A DNA stretch of 21,658 nt from Oscillibacter sp. Lineage in GTDB: Bacteria; Bacillota; Clostridia; Oscillospirales; Oscillospiraceae. How positions within the stretch are numbered: position 1 is the stretch's first letter; each line of letters opens with the position of its first letter. Where the stretch lies: the NCBI GenBank assembly GCA_020025475.1, contig JAHHSA010000026.1, positions 1 through 21,658 of the forward strand, written 5' to 3'. Made by a program: the position numbers and the translations under genes. Below, in pieces: positions 1 through 7,130 of this stretch. Under the pieces are notes generated by a model. That model was not told the DNA's origin. It saw only the letters and a list, made by a program, of their open reading frames with translations, and did no database searches.

Positions 1-52
1 AGTCTTTGATGACGCCCACGCGCATGCCGTGGGGATTAACTTTCTGTCCCAT
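1..52 (-). CDS. rpsC: 30S ribosomal protein S3, N-terminal fragment (runs off the left edge)
   Basis: Only the first 17 codons are in the window. They read MGQKVNPHGMRVGVIKD, the very conserved beginning of bacterial S3 (small-subunit head, mRNA entry tunnel). It begins 16 nt after the rplV stop codon, preceded by an AAGGGAGGA ribosome site, and is the next gene of the S10 operon after rplV. The rest of the protein lies outside the window. Confidence 0.93.
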   Translation of the reverse strand, partial: MGQKVNPHGMRVGVIKD

Positions 53-68
53 AAACTGTTCTCCTCCC

Positions 69-413
69 TTATGCCTTTTCAGTCACAGCCAGAGTGACGT
101 GAGAAGTGCGCTTATTGATACGATAAGCTCTGCCCTGAGCCCGGGGACGCATCCGCTTCAGGATGGGGCCGGGAGTAGCAAAGACTTCAGAAACCACCAG
201 GTTGGCGGGATCCATGCCGAAGTTGTTCTCGGCGTTAGCCACTGCGCTCTTGAGGAGCTTGATCAGGGGCTCAGCAGCAGACTTGGGAGTCTGCATCAGA
301 ATAGCCATGGCAGTGCCGGCATCCTTGCCGCGGATCAGATCGCAGACGATCTGAACCTTGCGGGGAGAAATGCGGACATAGCGCAGGTAGGCTTTAGCAA
401 TCTTCTTATCCAT
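69..413 (-). CDS. rplV: 50S ribosomal protein L22
   Basis: L22 binds 23S rRNA and lines the peptide exit tunnel. The protein begins MDKKIAKAYLRYVRISPRK and carries the family core VRISPRKVQIVCDLIRGK plus the C-terminal beta-hairpin region with RMRPRAQGRAYRINKR. I place the start at the ATG at 413 (114 aa). The in-frame ATG nine bases upstream at 422 directly abuts the GGAGG, leaving no spacing, whereas the ATG at 413 has about 9 nt. It lies between rpsS and rpsC in the S10 operon. Length is normal for the family. Confidence 0.96.
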   Translation of the reverse strand: MDKKIAKAYLRYVRISPRKVQIVCDLIRGKDAGTAMAILMQTPKSAAEPLIKLLKSAVANAENNFGMDPANLVVSEVFATPGPILKRMRPRAQGRAYRINKRTSHVTLAVTEKA

Positions 414-432
414 GTTCTGCATCCTCCTTCAA

Positions 433-690
433 TTATTTCGCGTGGCCGCGGAAGGTACGGGTGGGAGCGAACTCACCCAGCTTGTGGCCGACCATGTCCT
501 CCTGGACATACACGGGCACATGCTTGCGACCGTCGTGGACAGCGATGGTGTGACCGACGAAGGCAGGGAAGATGGTGGAGCTGCGGCTCCAGGTCTTCAG
601 GACCTTCTTCTCGTTCTTCTCGTTCATTTCTTCGACCCGCTTCAGCAGCTCAGGGGCAACATACGGGCCTTTTTTAATGGATCTGCTCAT
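433..690 (-). CDS. rpsS: 30S ribosomal protein S19
   Basis: S19 sits in the small-subunit head with S13 and contacts tRNA. The 85-residue protein starts MSRSIKKGPYV and contains the family signature TWSRSSTIFPAFVGHTIAVH and the C-terminal block MVGHKLGEFAPTRTFRGH. It ends a few residues after RGHAK, so it lacks the basic lysine tail of E. coli S19 (92 aa). A short tail is common in Firmicutes. An AGGAGG lies about 9 nt upstream of the ATG. The gene follows rplB by 14 nt and precedes rplV in the operon. Confidence 0.96.
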   Translation of the reverse strand: MSRSIKKGPYVAPELLKRVEEMNEKNEKKVLKTWSRSSTIFPAFVGHTIAVHDGRKHVPVYVQEDMVGHKLGEFAPTRTFRGHAK

Positions 691-704
691 ATTTACTTGC
701 CTCC

Positions 705-1538
705 TTACTTCTCGTTGCGACGCTTCACAATGAACTTATTGGTAGACTTCTTACCGCTGCGGGTCTTATAGCCCATAGCAGGCTTACCCCAGGGAGTCAC
801 AGGGCCGGGACGGCCGACAGGTGCGCGGCCCTCACCACCACCGTGGGGGTGGTCATTGGGGTTCATAACAGAACCGCGAACGGTGGGACGCCAACCCATG
901 TGGCGCTTACGACCAGCCTTACCAATGTTGATGTTCTCGTGCTCGATGTTGCCGACCTGGCCGATGGTGGCCATGCAGTTCAGGCGGACAATACGAACCT
1001 CGCCGGAGGGCAGACGGATCTGAGCGTCATTGCCTTCCTTAGCCATCAGCTGAGCCTCGACGCCAGCGCTGCGAACCAGCTGAGCGCCCTTGCCGGGATA
1101 GAGCTCGATGTTGTGAATCATGGTACCAACGGGAATGTTGGCCAGAGGCAGAGCGTTACCGGGCAGAATATCGGCGTCGGGACCGGTCATGATCTTGTGA
1201 CCAGCCTTCAGGCCGACGGGAGCCAGGATGTAACGCTTCTCGCCGTCCTCATACTGGATGAGGGCGATGTTAGCGCTGCGGTTGGGATCATACTCCAGGC
1301 GCAGAACGGTGGCAGAACCGACCTTATCGCGCTTGAAGTCAATGATACGATACTTGCGCTTGTTGCCGCCGCCGCGATGACGGACGGTGATACGGCCATA
1401 GCTGTTGCGGCCGGCGCTCTTCTGCAGAGACTCGGTCAGGGAAGGCTCGGGCTTGGCCTTCTTATCAATGCCGTCGAAACCGGAGACAGTCATCTGACGT
1501 CTGGAGGGAGTCGTCGGCTTAAAAGTTTTGATAGACAT
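705..1538 (-). CDS. rplB: 50S ribosomal protein L2
   Basis: L2 is the 277-residue primary 23S-binding protein needed for subunit association and peptidyl-transferase centre assembly. Visible landmarks are the N-terminal MSIKTFKPTTPSRR, the central RHRGGGNKRKYRIIDFKR, and the conserved C-terminal loop NPNDHPHGGGEGRAPVGRPG with the histidine near the peptidyl-transferase centre, ending in a basic tail (KFIVKRRNEK). Length is typical. A GGAAGGAG site lies about 10 nt before the ATG. It sits between rplW and rpsS, as in nearly all bacteria. Confidence 0.97.
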   Translation of the reverse strand: MSIKTFKPTTPSRRQMTVSGFDGIDKKAKPEPSLTESLQKSAGRNSYGRITVRHRGGGNKRKYRIIDFKRDKVGSATVLRLEYDPNRSANIALIQYEDGEKRYILAPVGLKAGHKIMTGPDADILPGNALPLANIPVGTMIHNIELYPGKGAQLVRSAGVEAQLMAKEGNDAQIRLPSGEVRIVRLNCMATIGQVGNIEHENINIGKAGRKRHMGWRPTVRGSVMNPNDHPHGGGEGRAPVGRPGPVTPWGKPAMGYKTRSGKKSTNKFIVKRRNEK

Positions 1539-1561
1539 ATCGCTTTACTCTCCTTCCGTTA

Positions 1562-1855
1562 TCAGACCATGCCTTCGAAGAATTCGATGGTCTTGGAATC
1601 AGCGGTCAGGGTGACATAGGCCTTCTTCCAGTCCTTGGTCATGCCCTGGCGGCCAGCGCCCATGCGCTTGAGCTTACCGTGCATGGAAACGGTGTTGACG
1701 GCTGCAACCTTCACGTCGAAGATCTCTTCAACAGCCTTCTTGATCTCGATCTTGCCAGCGTCCTTGGCAACCTCGAAGACGTACTTCTTGTCGGCAGCGC
1801 CGGCCATAGCACGCTCGGTGATGACGGGACGAATAATGATATCATAAGCGGTCAT
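1562..1855 (-). CDS. rplW: 50S ribosomal protein L23
   Basis: L23 (97 aa) lies at the peptide tunnel exit, where it docks trigger factor and the signal recognition particle. The start MTAYDIIIRPVITERA and the VFEVAKDAGKIEIKKAVEEIF region are characteristic, as is the GRQGMTKDWKKAYVTL segment near the C-terminus. Its ATG shares one base with the rplD stop (TAATG at 1853-1857), so the two genes are probably translationally coupled. The AGGAGGT ribosome site lies inside the last codons of rplD. Confidence 0.96.
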   Translation of the reverse strand: MTAYDIIIRPVITERAMAGAADKKYVFEVAKDAGKIEIKKAVEEIFDVKVAAVNTVSMHGKLKRMGAGRQGMTKDWKKAYVTLTADSKTIEFFEGMV

Positions 1856-2478
1856 TATGCGTACACCTCCTCGATTTTTGCGAGGGCGGCCTGATCCAGC
1901 ACCAGGTACTCAGCATTGATGATGTCATAGACACTCAGCTGGGTTGCGGGAGTGGTCAGCACGCCAGGGATGTTCCGGGCGCTCTTGACGATGGTCATGT
2001 CAACAGCAGCGGTGGCCACAACGGCCTTGCCCATAGCGTTGACAGCGGTCAGGAACTTACGGAAGTCAGCGGTCTTAATGGTATCCATGTGGATGGAATC
2101 GATCACGACCAGCTTGCCCTCGGCAGCCTTGGCAGACAGAACGGACTTGAGAGCCAGTCTCTTGACCTTCTTATTGAGCACATAGCTGTAATCGCGGGGC
2201 TTGGGTGCGAAGACGATACCGCCGTGGGTCCACTGGGGAGCACGGGTAGAGCCCTGACGGGCGTGGCCGGTACCCTTCTGACGCCAGGGCTTTCTGCCGC
2301 CGCCGGAAACCTCGGCACGGGTGAGGGCGCTCTGGGTGCCCTGTCTGCAGTTGGCAAGGTGGTTCTTGACAACCTCGTGCACGACAGCTTCGTTGGGCTC
2401 GATGCCAAAGATAGCGTCGCACAGTTCTACAGTACCGACTTCTGCGCCGGCCATGTTCAAAACTTTCATAGTAGACAT
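1855..2478 (-). CDS. rplD: 50S ribosomal protein L4
   Basis: L4 (207 aa) binds 23S domain I and reaches into the exit tunnel. In Gammaproteobacteria it also represses the S10 operon by binding the leader RNA. The tunnel-loop region is clear: TRAEVSGGGRKPWRQKGTGHAR followed by GSTRAPQWTHGGIVFAPKPRDYS. The C-terminal half (SIHMDTIKTADFRKFL, YDIINAEYLVLDQAAL) is typical. I chose the ATG at 2478, about 11 nt after a GAAAGGGG site; the internal ATG at 2469 would leave too long a spacing. It overlaps rplW by one base. Whether it acts on the leader upstream of rpsJ here is unknown. Confidence 0.97.
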   Translation of the reverse strand: MSTMKVLNMAGAEVGTVELCDAIFGIEPNEAVVHEVVKNHLANCRQGTQSALTRAEVSGGGRKPWRQKGTGHARQGSTRAPQWTHGGIVFAPKPRDYSYVLNKKVKRLALKSVLSAKAAEGKLVVIDSIHMDTIKTADFRKFLTAVNAMGKAVVATAAVDMTIVKSARNIPGVLTTPATQLSVYDIINAEYLVLDQAALAKIEEVYA

Positions 2479-2496
2479 TATTCAAGCACCCCTTTC

Positions 2497-3213
2497 TTAC
2501 TTGTTTCTTGCGGAAGCCTTCTGCGGGTTGCGGCCGGAAGCCTTCTGCGGGTTCTTGCTGATCTCTGCGCCAGCCTGCTTGACCTTGTGAGTCTTCACAG
2601 TGGACTTAATGGTCACCAGACCGCCCTTGGGGCCGGGAATGGCACCGCAGACAACCAGCATATTCAGCTCAGGGTCGACCTTGACAACAGACAGGTTCTG
2701 GACGGTGACCTGGTCAACGCCCATGTGGCCTGCGCCCAGAGTGCCCTTGAACACGTGAGCGGGGTCGATGGAGCCGAAGGAGCCCATGTGACGGTGGACA
2801 GGGCCGCCGCCGTGGGTGTTTCTCTGGACGTGAGCGTCGTAACGCTTGACAACGCCCTGGTAGCCGTGACCCTTGGTGATGCCGGTGACGTCAACGAAGT
2901 CGCCAGCCTTGAAGGTGTCAGCCTTGACCAGATCGCCGATATTCAGCTCGTCAGCGTTGTCCAGGTCAAACTCGCGCAGGTACTTGACGGGAGCCACGCC
3001 TGCCTTGTTCAGATGGCCCATTTCGGGCTTGGTGAGCTTACGCTCGGGGACATTCTCGAAGCCCAGCTGGACAGCCTTGTACCCGTCCTTCTCAGCGGTC
3101 TTCTTCTGAACGACCGTGCAGGGACCCGCCTCGATAACGGTGACGGGGATCACATGGCCGTTCTCGTCAAAAATCTGGGACATGCCCACTTTTTTGCCGA
3201 TGATTGCTTTCAT
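2497..3213 (-). CDS. rplC: 50S ribosomal protein L3 with a repeated C-terminal extension
   Basis: L3 initiates 50S assembly and reaches the peptidyl-transferase centre. The start MKAIIGKKVGMSQIFDENG and the conserved THGGGPVHRHMGSFGS region (with GHMGVDQVTVQNL after it) identify it. At 238 residues it is longer than the usual 205-215. The excess is a basic C-terminal tail after HKVKQAGAEISK that ends in two near-identical octads, NPQKASGR and NPQKASAR, encoded by a 24-bp tandem duplication at 2511-2553. The ribosome site AAGGAGG is 7 nt before the ATG. It is separated from rpsJ by 154 bp, much more than other gaps in this operon. Confidence 0.96.
   Translation of the reverse strand: MKAIIGKKVGMSQIFDENGHVIPVTVIEAGPCTVVQKKTAEKDGYKAVQLGFENVPERKLTKPEMGHLNKAGVAPVKYLREFDLDNADELNIGDLVKADTFKAGDFVDVTGITKGHGYQGVVKRYDAHVQRNTHGGGPVHRHMGSFGSIDPAHVFKGTLGAGHMGVDQVTVQNLSVVKVDPELNMLVVCGAIPGPKGGLVTIKSTVKTHKVKQAGAEISKNPQKASGRNPQKASARNK
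2511..2553 (-). repeat. 24-bp-period tandem duplication in the 3' end of rplC
   Basis: The 19-base string cggaagccttctgcgggtt occurs at 2511-2529 and again at 2535-2553. The period of 24 bp keeps the reading frame and encodes two consecutive octads, NPQKASGR and NPQKASAR, at the C-terminus of L3. Confidence 0.9.
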
Positions 3214-3238
3214 GTATGTTCCTCCTTAAAGGTTATTG

Positions 3239-3331
3239 GTCGGCTTAGATACTACCGGCGAAACGCCGGTGCATTGCTCTGCCGACATGACCCGCCCATC
3301 TCACTAGTCGATGGGCTTGGGCAGCAAGCAA
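3239..3331 (-). promoter_or_regulatory. Structured spacer RNA between rpsJ and rplC (candidate cis-regulator)
   Basis: Read on the minus strand, the 154-nt spacer offers several pairings seen directly. One is a long stem joining 3320-3331 to 3274-3283 (10 bp, 2-nt bulge), capped by a GCCCATC/GATGGGC hairpin (3310-3316 with 3294-3300). Another is a 7-bp ACCGGCG/CGCCGGT hairpin (3254-3270). A third is a GTCGGC/GCCGAC stem joining 3281-3286 to 3239-3244 that competes with the first and encloses the second, ending about 10 nt before the rplC ribosome site (3222-3228). No T-run follows, so control of translation is more likely than termination. Function is inferred; I do not recognise a named family. 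Confidence 0.45.
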
Positions 3332-3367
3332 TTGAATCAATAGGGTTTGCTGTGTGAGGAAGCTGGA

Positions 3368-3679
3368 TTACAGCTTGATCTCAATCTCCACACCGGCGGG
3401 CAGCTCGAGAGCCATCAGAGCCTCGACGGTCTTGGGGGTGGACTTGGTGATGTCGATCAGTCTCTTGTGAGTGCGGCGCTCGAACTGCTCACGGCTGTCC
3501 TTGTACTTGTGCACTGCACGCAGAATGGTGACGACTTCCTTCTTGGTGGGCAGAGGGATGGGGCCGGAGACCTCAGCGCCGGTGCGCTTGGCAGTCTCAA
3601 CGATCTTCTCTGCGCTCTGGTCGATGACCTGGTGGTCATAGGCCTTCAGACGAATGCGAATCATTTCTTTCTGTGCCAT
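3368..3679 (-). CDS. rpsJ: 30S ribosomal protein S10 (NusE)
   Basis: S10 (103 aa) is a small-subunit head protein that also acts as NusE in antitermination. The signature GPIPLPTKKEVVTILRAVHKYKDSREQFERRTHKRLIDI is present and the protein ends VEIEIKL. It is the first gene of the operon. An AGGAGG lies 9 nt before the ATG at 3679, and the promoter is about 320 nt further upstream. Length is typical. Confidence 0.97.
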   Translation of the reverse strand: MAQKEMIRIRLKAYDHQVIDQSAEKIVETAKRTGAEVSGPIPLPTKKEVVTILRAVHKYKDSREQFERRTHKRLIDITKSTPKTVEALMALELPAGVEIEIKL

Positions 3680-3990
3680 GGTTTGTTTCCTCCTGAATTC
3701 ATACGAAGTTTGAACGCGGTCTCGACTCCGTACGGCGAGAAATTTCTTATACGCTTATCCGTGCGTATCATTCCAGCTCATGAAAAATACCGGCGTATGA
3801 GGTCACACAAAGTTACACAATACGGCCGGTATGCTGTTCATGGCGTAGGCGATCTACGCAACGTACAGATCCTTCTCAGCCGCCCGATTATCGGACATAC
3901 TCCCCGGAAGTTACCTCTTTCGAGCAATCTCCCGGTTCATCGCAGTGCACAGCGTTTGCAACAGTGGTGAATTCCCTGTCTCACGCGTGC
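3680..3990 (-). promoter_or_regulatory. Long structured 5' leader of the S10 operon
   Basis: This is the predicted untranslated leader from the transcription start near 3990 to the rpsJ ATG. Besides the terminator-like hairpin (3783-3832), I see further perfect stems on the minus strand: GCGTAG/CTACGC with a 5-nt loop (3843-3859), ATACGC/GCGTAT with an 8-nt loop (3749-3768), and TCTCG/CGAGA enclosing the palindrome CCGTACGG (3720-3740). No open reading frame in it looks like a gene. Ribosomal-protein autoregulation is the obvious hypothesis, based on the E. coli S10 leader, but these stems do not match that structure in a way I can recognise. Confidence 0.55.
3783..3832 (-). terminator. Terminator-like hairpin in the S10 operon leader (candidate attenuator)
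   Basis: On the minus strand ATACCGGCCGTAT (3832-3820) pairs with ATACGCCGGTAT (3798-3787), giving 12 bp with one bulged C and a loop of about 21 nt, and five T bases follow at once (3787-3783). This is the shape of an intrinsic terminator placed about 160 nt after the predicted transcription start and about 105 nt before rpsJ. It therefore must be conditional if the operon is to be expressed. The ligand is unknown. Confidence 0.55.
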
Positions 3991-3996
3991 CTACAT

Positions 3997-4025
3997 ATAG
4001 TAAAATATTTTTTCTCTGTTGTCAA
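3997..4025 (-). promoter_or_regulatory. Promoter of the S10 operon
   Basis: The minus strand has TTGACA (4025-4020), a 17-bp spacer and TACTAT (4002-3997). An A/T-rich stretch lies directly upstream (4026-4066) and could act as an UP element. Expected start is near 3990. The stretch between here and the proS terminator (4026-4185) holds no gene. It has only a 7-bp inverted repeat TTTGGAG/CTCCAAA (4063-4093) and a GCGGACA/TGTCCGC pair (4114-4147) of unknown meaning. Confidence 0.85.
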
Positions 4026-4181
4026 GACTTTTTTCTCTGTTTTTTATGAAATAAAGAAATTTTTTGGAGCAGAACGACCCTTGACTCTCCAAACCAGATT
4101 CTGTATCTCTTTTGCGGACATTTGGATGCCTGCGAAAGTGTGTCCGCCCACATACTCCCACGCCTCCCATGCCCCATCCGC

Positions 4182-4213
4182 AAAACGATCCCGGCCCATT
4201 CGGACCGGGATCG
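4182..4213 (-). terminator. Intrinsic terminator after proS
   Basis: On the minus strand a 9-bp stem CGATCCCGG/CCGGGATCG (arms 4213-4205 and 4194-4186, 10-nt loop) is followed by TTTTG. It lies 48 nt downstream of the proS stop and separates proS from the S10 promoter. The T-run is short, so termination may be partial. Confidence 0.6.
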
Positions 4214-4260
4214 CGGGATACTTCGTATATGAGATATATAATATAAAGTGTATCCGCAGC

Positions 4261-5700
4261 TTAGTAAGCCACACCCCAGTAAATATCGGTGCTGCACTTC
4301 TTGCCGCAGACAGGGCACACGCCCTCTGTACCGCTCTGAACCAGCGGCATGCAGCGGGAGGACACGCCGGCCTGCTCCTTCATGGCCATCTCGCAGCTGA
4401 GGTCGCCGCACCACTTGGAGCGGAGGAAGCCGCCCTTGCCGGAGGCAATGGCCTTGGCCTCTTCGATGGACTTGATATCGAAGGTGTTCTCCTCGCGGTT
4501 CTTCAGGGCCATAGCATACATATTGTCGTGGACGGCGTCCAGCAGCTCTGCCACTCTGGTCTCCAGCTCGCTGAGCGCAACGGTGACCTTCTCGCCGGTG
4601 TCGCGGCGAGCGATGACGCACTGCTCCTTCTCCATATCCTTGGGGCCGATCTCCACACGCAGGGGCACACCTTTCATTTCGTACTCGGCGAACTTCCAGC
4701 CCGGGGAGTTGTCGGAGTCGTCCATCTTCACGCGGATGTCAGCTGCCTTCAGGCGGTCACGCAGAGCAGCGGCAGCGTCCAGGACGCCGGGCTTGTGTGC
4801 TGCCACAGGGATCACCACCACCTGAAGGGGAGCGATACGAGGAGGCAGGACCAAACCGTTGTCGTCGCCGTGGGTCATGATGATGCCGCCGATCATACGG
4901 GTGGACACGCCCCAGGAGGTCTGGAACGGATGATGCAGTTGGTTGTCCTTTCCGGTGAACGTAATACCAAAAGCACGGGCAAAGCCGTCACCGAAGTAGT
5001 GGCTGGTACCGGCCTGCAGCGCCTTGTGGTCATGCATCATGCACTCCACCGTGTAGGTCTCCTCAGCGCCCTTAAACTTCTCCTTGTCCGTCTTGCGGCC
5101 GCGGATGACGGGCATGGCCAACACATCTTCAAAGAACTTGGCGTAGATCTCCAGCAGACGCATGGTCTCCTCGCGCGCCTCCTCGGCGGTGGCATGCATG
5201 GTGTGTCCTTCCTGCCACAGGAACTCACGGTGGCGCAGGAAAGGACGGGACGTCTTTTCCCAGCGGAGCACGCTGCACCACTGGTTGTACAGCTTGGGCA
5301 GATCACGGTGAGAGTGAATGATGTTCTTGTAGTGCTCGCAGAACAGAGTCTCTGAGGTGGGACGAATGCAGAGCTTATCCTCCAGCTTCTCGTTGCCGCC
5401 CATGGTGACCCATGCGCACTCGGGAGCAAAGCCCTCCACGTGATCCTTTTCTTTCTGCAGCAGGGACTCTGGAATCAGCACAGGCAGGTACACGTTCTCG
5501 TGACCCGTCTCCTTGAACTTCTTGTCCAAACCTGCCTGGATGTTCTCCCAGATCGCATACCCGTAGGGGCGGTAAATGAAGCAGCCCTTTACAGACGTGT
5601 AGTCAATCAGTTCTGCCTTCTTACAGACGTCTGTGTACCACTGGGCGAAATCAACGTCCCGGGCAGTGATGGCGTCAACCTGTCTCTTATCCTGTGCCAT
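4261..5700 (-). CDS. proS: Prolyl-tRNA synthetase, short archaeal/eukaryotic-like type
   Basis: This class II synthetase charges tRNA-Pro. At 479 residues it is the short form, without the large editing insertion of E. coli ProRS (about 570 aa). Class II motif 2 is seen in RWEKTSRPFLRHREFLWQEGHT and motif 3 in GGIIMTHGDDNGLVLPPR. The PTSETLFCEHY proline/ATP region is present. The C-terminal domain has clustered cysteines (CGDLSC, CPVCGKKC) likely to bind zinc, and it ends in the family-typical tyrosine (YWGVAY). I start at the ATG at 5700, because AAAGGA then has 9-nt spacing; the ATG at 5709 touches the ribosome site. It is a single gene with its own promoter and terminator. Confidence 0.96.
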   Translation of the reverse strand: MAQDKRQVDAITARDVDFAQWYTDVCKKAELIDYTSVKGCFIYRPYGYAIWENIQAGLDKKFKETGHENVYLPVLIPESLLQKEKDHVEGFAPECAWVTMGGNEKLEDKLCIRPTSETLFCEHYKNIIHSHRDLPKLYNQWCSVLRWEKTSRPFLRHREFLWQEGHTMHATAEEAREETMRLLEIYAKFFEDVLAMPVIRGRKTDKEKFKGAEETYTVECMMHDHKALQAGTSHYFGDGFARAFGITFTGKDNQLHHPFQTSWGVSTRMIGGIIMTHGDDNGLVLPPRIAPLQVVVIPVAAHKPGVLDAAAALRDRLKAADIRVKMDDSDNSPGWKFAEYEMKGVPLRVEIGPKDMEKEQCVIARRDTGEKVTVALSELETRVAELLDAVHDNMYAMALKNREENTFDIKSIEEAKAIASGKGGFLRSKWCGDLSCEMAMKEQAGVSSRCMPLVQSGTEGVCPVCGKKCSTDIYWGVAY

Positions 5701-5768
5701 AATCTCCATTCCTTTACATCTATATTATATAATGTATCAGCGTATACCAAATGCCTGACTGAATTTTC

Positions 5769-5797
5769 ATTGTATCTATTCTCACCAAAAATGTCAA
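5769..5797 (-). promoter_or_regulatory. Promoter of proS
   Basis: The minus strand shows TTGACA (5797-5792), a 17-bp spacer and TACAAT (5774-5769), predicting a start near 5762 and a leader of about 62 nt. No T-box sequence is present in that short leader, unlike cysS in this window. Confidence 0.8.
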
Positions 5798-5889
5798 CCA
5801 CCCCCATCCATTTCGGGGAAAATTCCCGGTTTTTCAGTTCATCACGGATTTTTGTTGTAATTTCTGCCTTATCGTGCTATTCTTGGCTC

Positions 5890-6405
5890 ATGGAAAAGTA
5901 TGACCTTTATCGTTCCCGTCGAAAAACGCTGGCACTGGAAATCACCCGGGACTGCCGGGTCGTGGTGCGGGCACCCATGCAGACCAGCACAAAAATCATT
6001 GAGGACTTCGTCGCAAAGCACGAAGCGTGGATCGCGGATAAACTGGAATTGCAGCGCCAGCGGGCCGCCAACCGTCCCCCAGAGCCTTCTGATGCGGAGA
6101 TCGCTTCTCTGAAGCGCAAGGCTTGGGAGATTCTCCCGCAGAAAGTGGCCTATTGGAGTCAGGTAACCGGTCTCCGGCCTACCGGACTAAAAGTGACCAC
6201 TGCCCGGAAGCGCTATGGCAGCTGCTCCGGCAGAGACAGTCTGTGTTTCTCCTGCTTTCTGATGAACTGTCCGGAGGAGTGCATCGACCTGGTGGTGGTC
6301 CATGAGCTGTGCCACATCGCAGAAAAAAACCACGGAAAAAACTTCTACGCCCTACTGGAGCGTTATATCCCAGATTACAAAGAGCGACAAATCAAATTGA
6401 GATAA
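5890..6405 (+). CDS. YgjP-type zinc metallopeptidase domain protein (DUF45/M48-like)
   Basis: This 171-residue protein has the YgjP (PF01863) hallmark VVVHELCHIAEKNHGKNF: His138, Glu139, His142 of HExxH and a third likely zinc ligand His148. The upstream RKRYGSCSGRDSLCF matches the family's conserved RxxxGSC segment. Cellular role is poorly known for the family; proteolysis is inferred from the motif. The ATG at 5890 matches the family N-terminus, but no good ribosome site precedes it. A possible promoter (TTGTTG, 17 bp, TGCTAT at 5852-5880) would leave almost no leader, so the exact start is the weak point. It is followed after 12 bp by the IMP cyclohydrolase gene, probably one operon, and is divergent from proS. 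Confidence 0.85.
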   Translation: MEKYDLYRSRRKTLALEITRDCRVVVRAPMQTSTKIIEDFVAKHEAWIADKLELQRQRAANRPPEPSDAEIASLKRKAWEILPQKVAYWSQVTGLRPTGLKVTTARKRYGSCSGRDSLCFSCFLMNCPEECIDLVVVHELCHIAEKNHGKNFYALLERYIPDYKERQIKLR

Positions 6406-6417
6406 GGAGAATTTCCC

Positions 6418-7125
6418 ATGAAAACGCTTGATCTGACCAATCTGTTGGAGAGCAATGCCTACCCTGGCCGGGGCATTATCCTGGGCCGCAGCGCCGACGG
6501 CAAATCCGCCGTGTCCGTCTACTTTATCATGGGCCGCAGTGAAAACTCCCGGAACCGGGTGTTCACCGAGACCGAGGACGGCATCCGCACCGAGGCCTTC
6601 GATCCCTCCAAAATGGTAGATCCCAGTCTTATCATCTACCACCCCGTGCGCAAGATGGGCCGCGGTCTCATTGTCACCAACGGCGACCAGACCGATACCA
6701 TCTGGAACTATCTGGCCCAGGGCCGCACCTTCCAGGAGGCCCTCCGCAGCCGGGAATTTGAGCCGGACTGTCCCAACTACACCCCCCGCATCTCTGGTCT
6801 GCTGTCTCCCGACGGTTCCTTCCAGCTGTCCATTCTGAAATCCGCTGACGGCGATCCCAGCTGCTGCCACCGGTATTTTTACCTCTACGACCATCCCCTC
6901 TGCGGAGAGGGCCGCTTCATCCACACCTACATGGGCGACGGCACTCCACTCCCCTCCTTTGAGGGAGAGCCGGAGCGGGTGGCCATTCCTGAAAACGACG
7001 CCTCCTCTCTGGCAGAGCGGGTCTGGAATGCCCTGAACGCCGACAACAAGGTGTCCCTCTTTGTCCGCTTCACCGACATTGAGACCGGCAGTGCCACCAC
7101 GGTGATTAAAAACAAGAACATGTGA
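6418..7125 (+). CDS. IMP cyclohydrolase family protein, archaeal PurO-like
   Basis: The 235-residue protein resembles the PurO-type IMP cyclohydrolases (PF07826), which close FAICAR to IMP, the last step of purine synthesis. Support comes from the N-terminal NAYPGRGIILGRSADGKSA, the FIMGRSENSRNRVF segment, the TNGDQTDTIWNYL motif and the PNYTPRISGLL region. The family was recognised from memory of these blocks, not by a search. Start is secure: AAGGAGAA sits 8-9 nt before the ATG. It lies 12 bp after the metallopeptidase gene and ends just before a perfect 13-bp hairpin. Whether the organism also has a bifunctional purH cannot be seen here, so the activity in vivo is an inference. Confidence 0.8.
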   Translation: MKTLDLTNLLESNAYPGRGIILGRSADGKSAVSVYFIMGRSENSRNRVFTETEDGIRTEAFDPSKMVDPSLIIYHPVRKMGRGLIVTNGDQTDTIWNYLAQGRTFQEALRSREFEPDCPNYTPRISGLLSPDGSFQLSILKSADGDPSCCHRYFYLYDHPLCGEGRFIHTYMGDGTPLPSFEGEPERVAIPENDASSLAERVWNALNADNKVSLFVRFTDIETGSATTVIKNKNM

Positions 7126-7130
7126 TGCTG

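Noticed and set aside
2089..3357. 422-aa plus-strand open frame over rplD-rplC
   Set aside because: It is antisense to rplD and rplC, which are unmistakable, and has no ribosome site or recognisable domain. Such frames arise from biased codon use.
4081..4109. Plus-strand TTGACT-17-TATCTC as a promoter for antisense transcription into proS
   Set aside because: The -10 matches only three of six bases and no plus-strand gene or terminator follows; likely chance.
3964..5355. 463-aa plus-strand open frame over the proS region
   Set aside because: Antisense to proS and running through the S10 promoter; no motif and no ribosome site.
5701..5889. T-box leader upstream of proS
   Set aside because: The predicted leader is only about 62 nt and lacks any GGTGGNACCGCG-like sequence.
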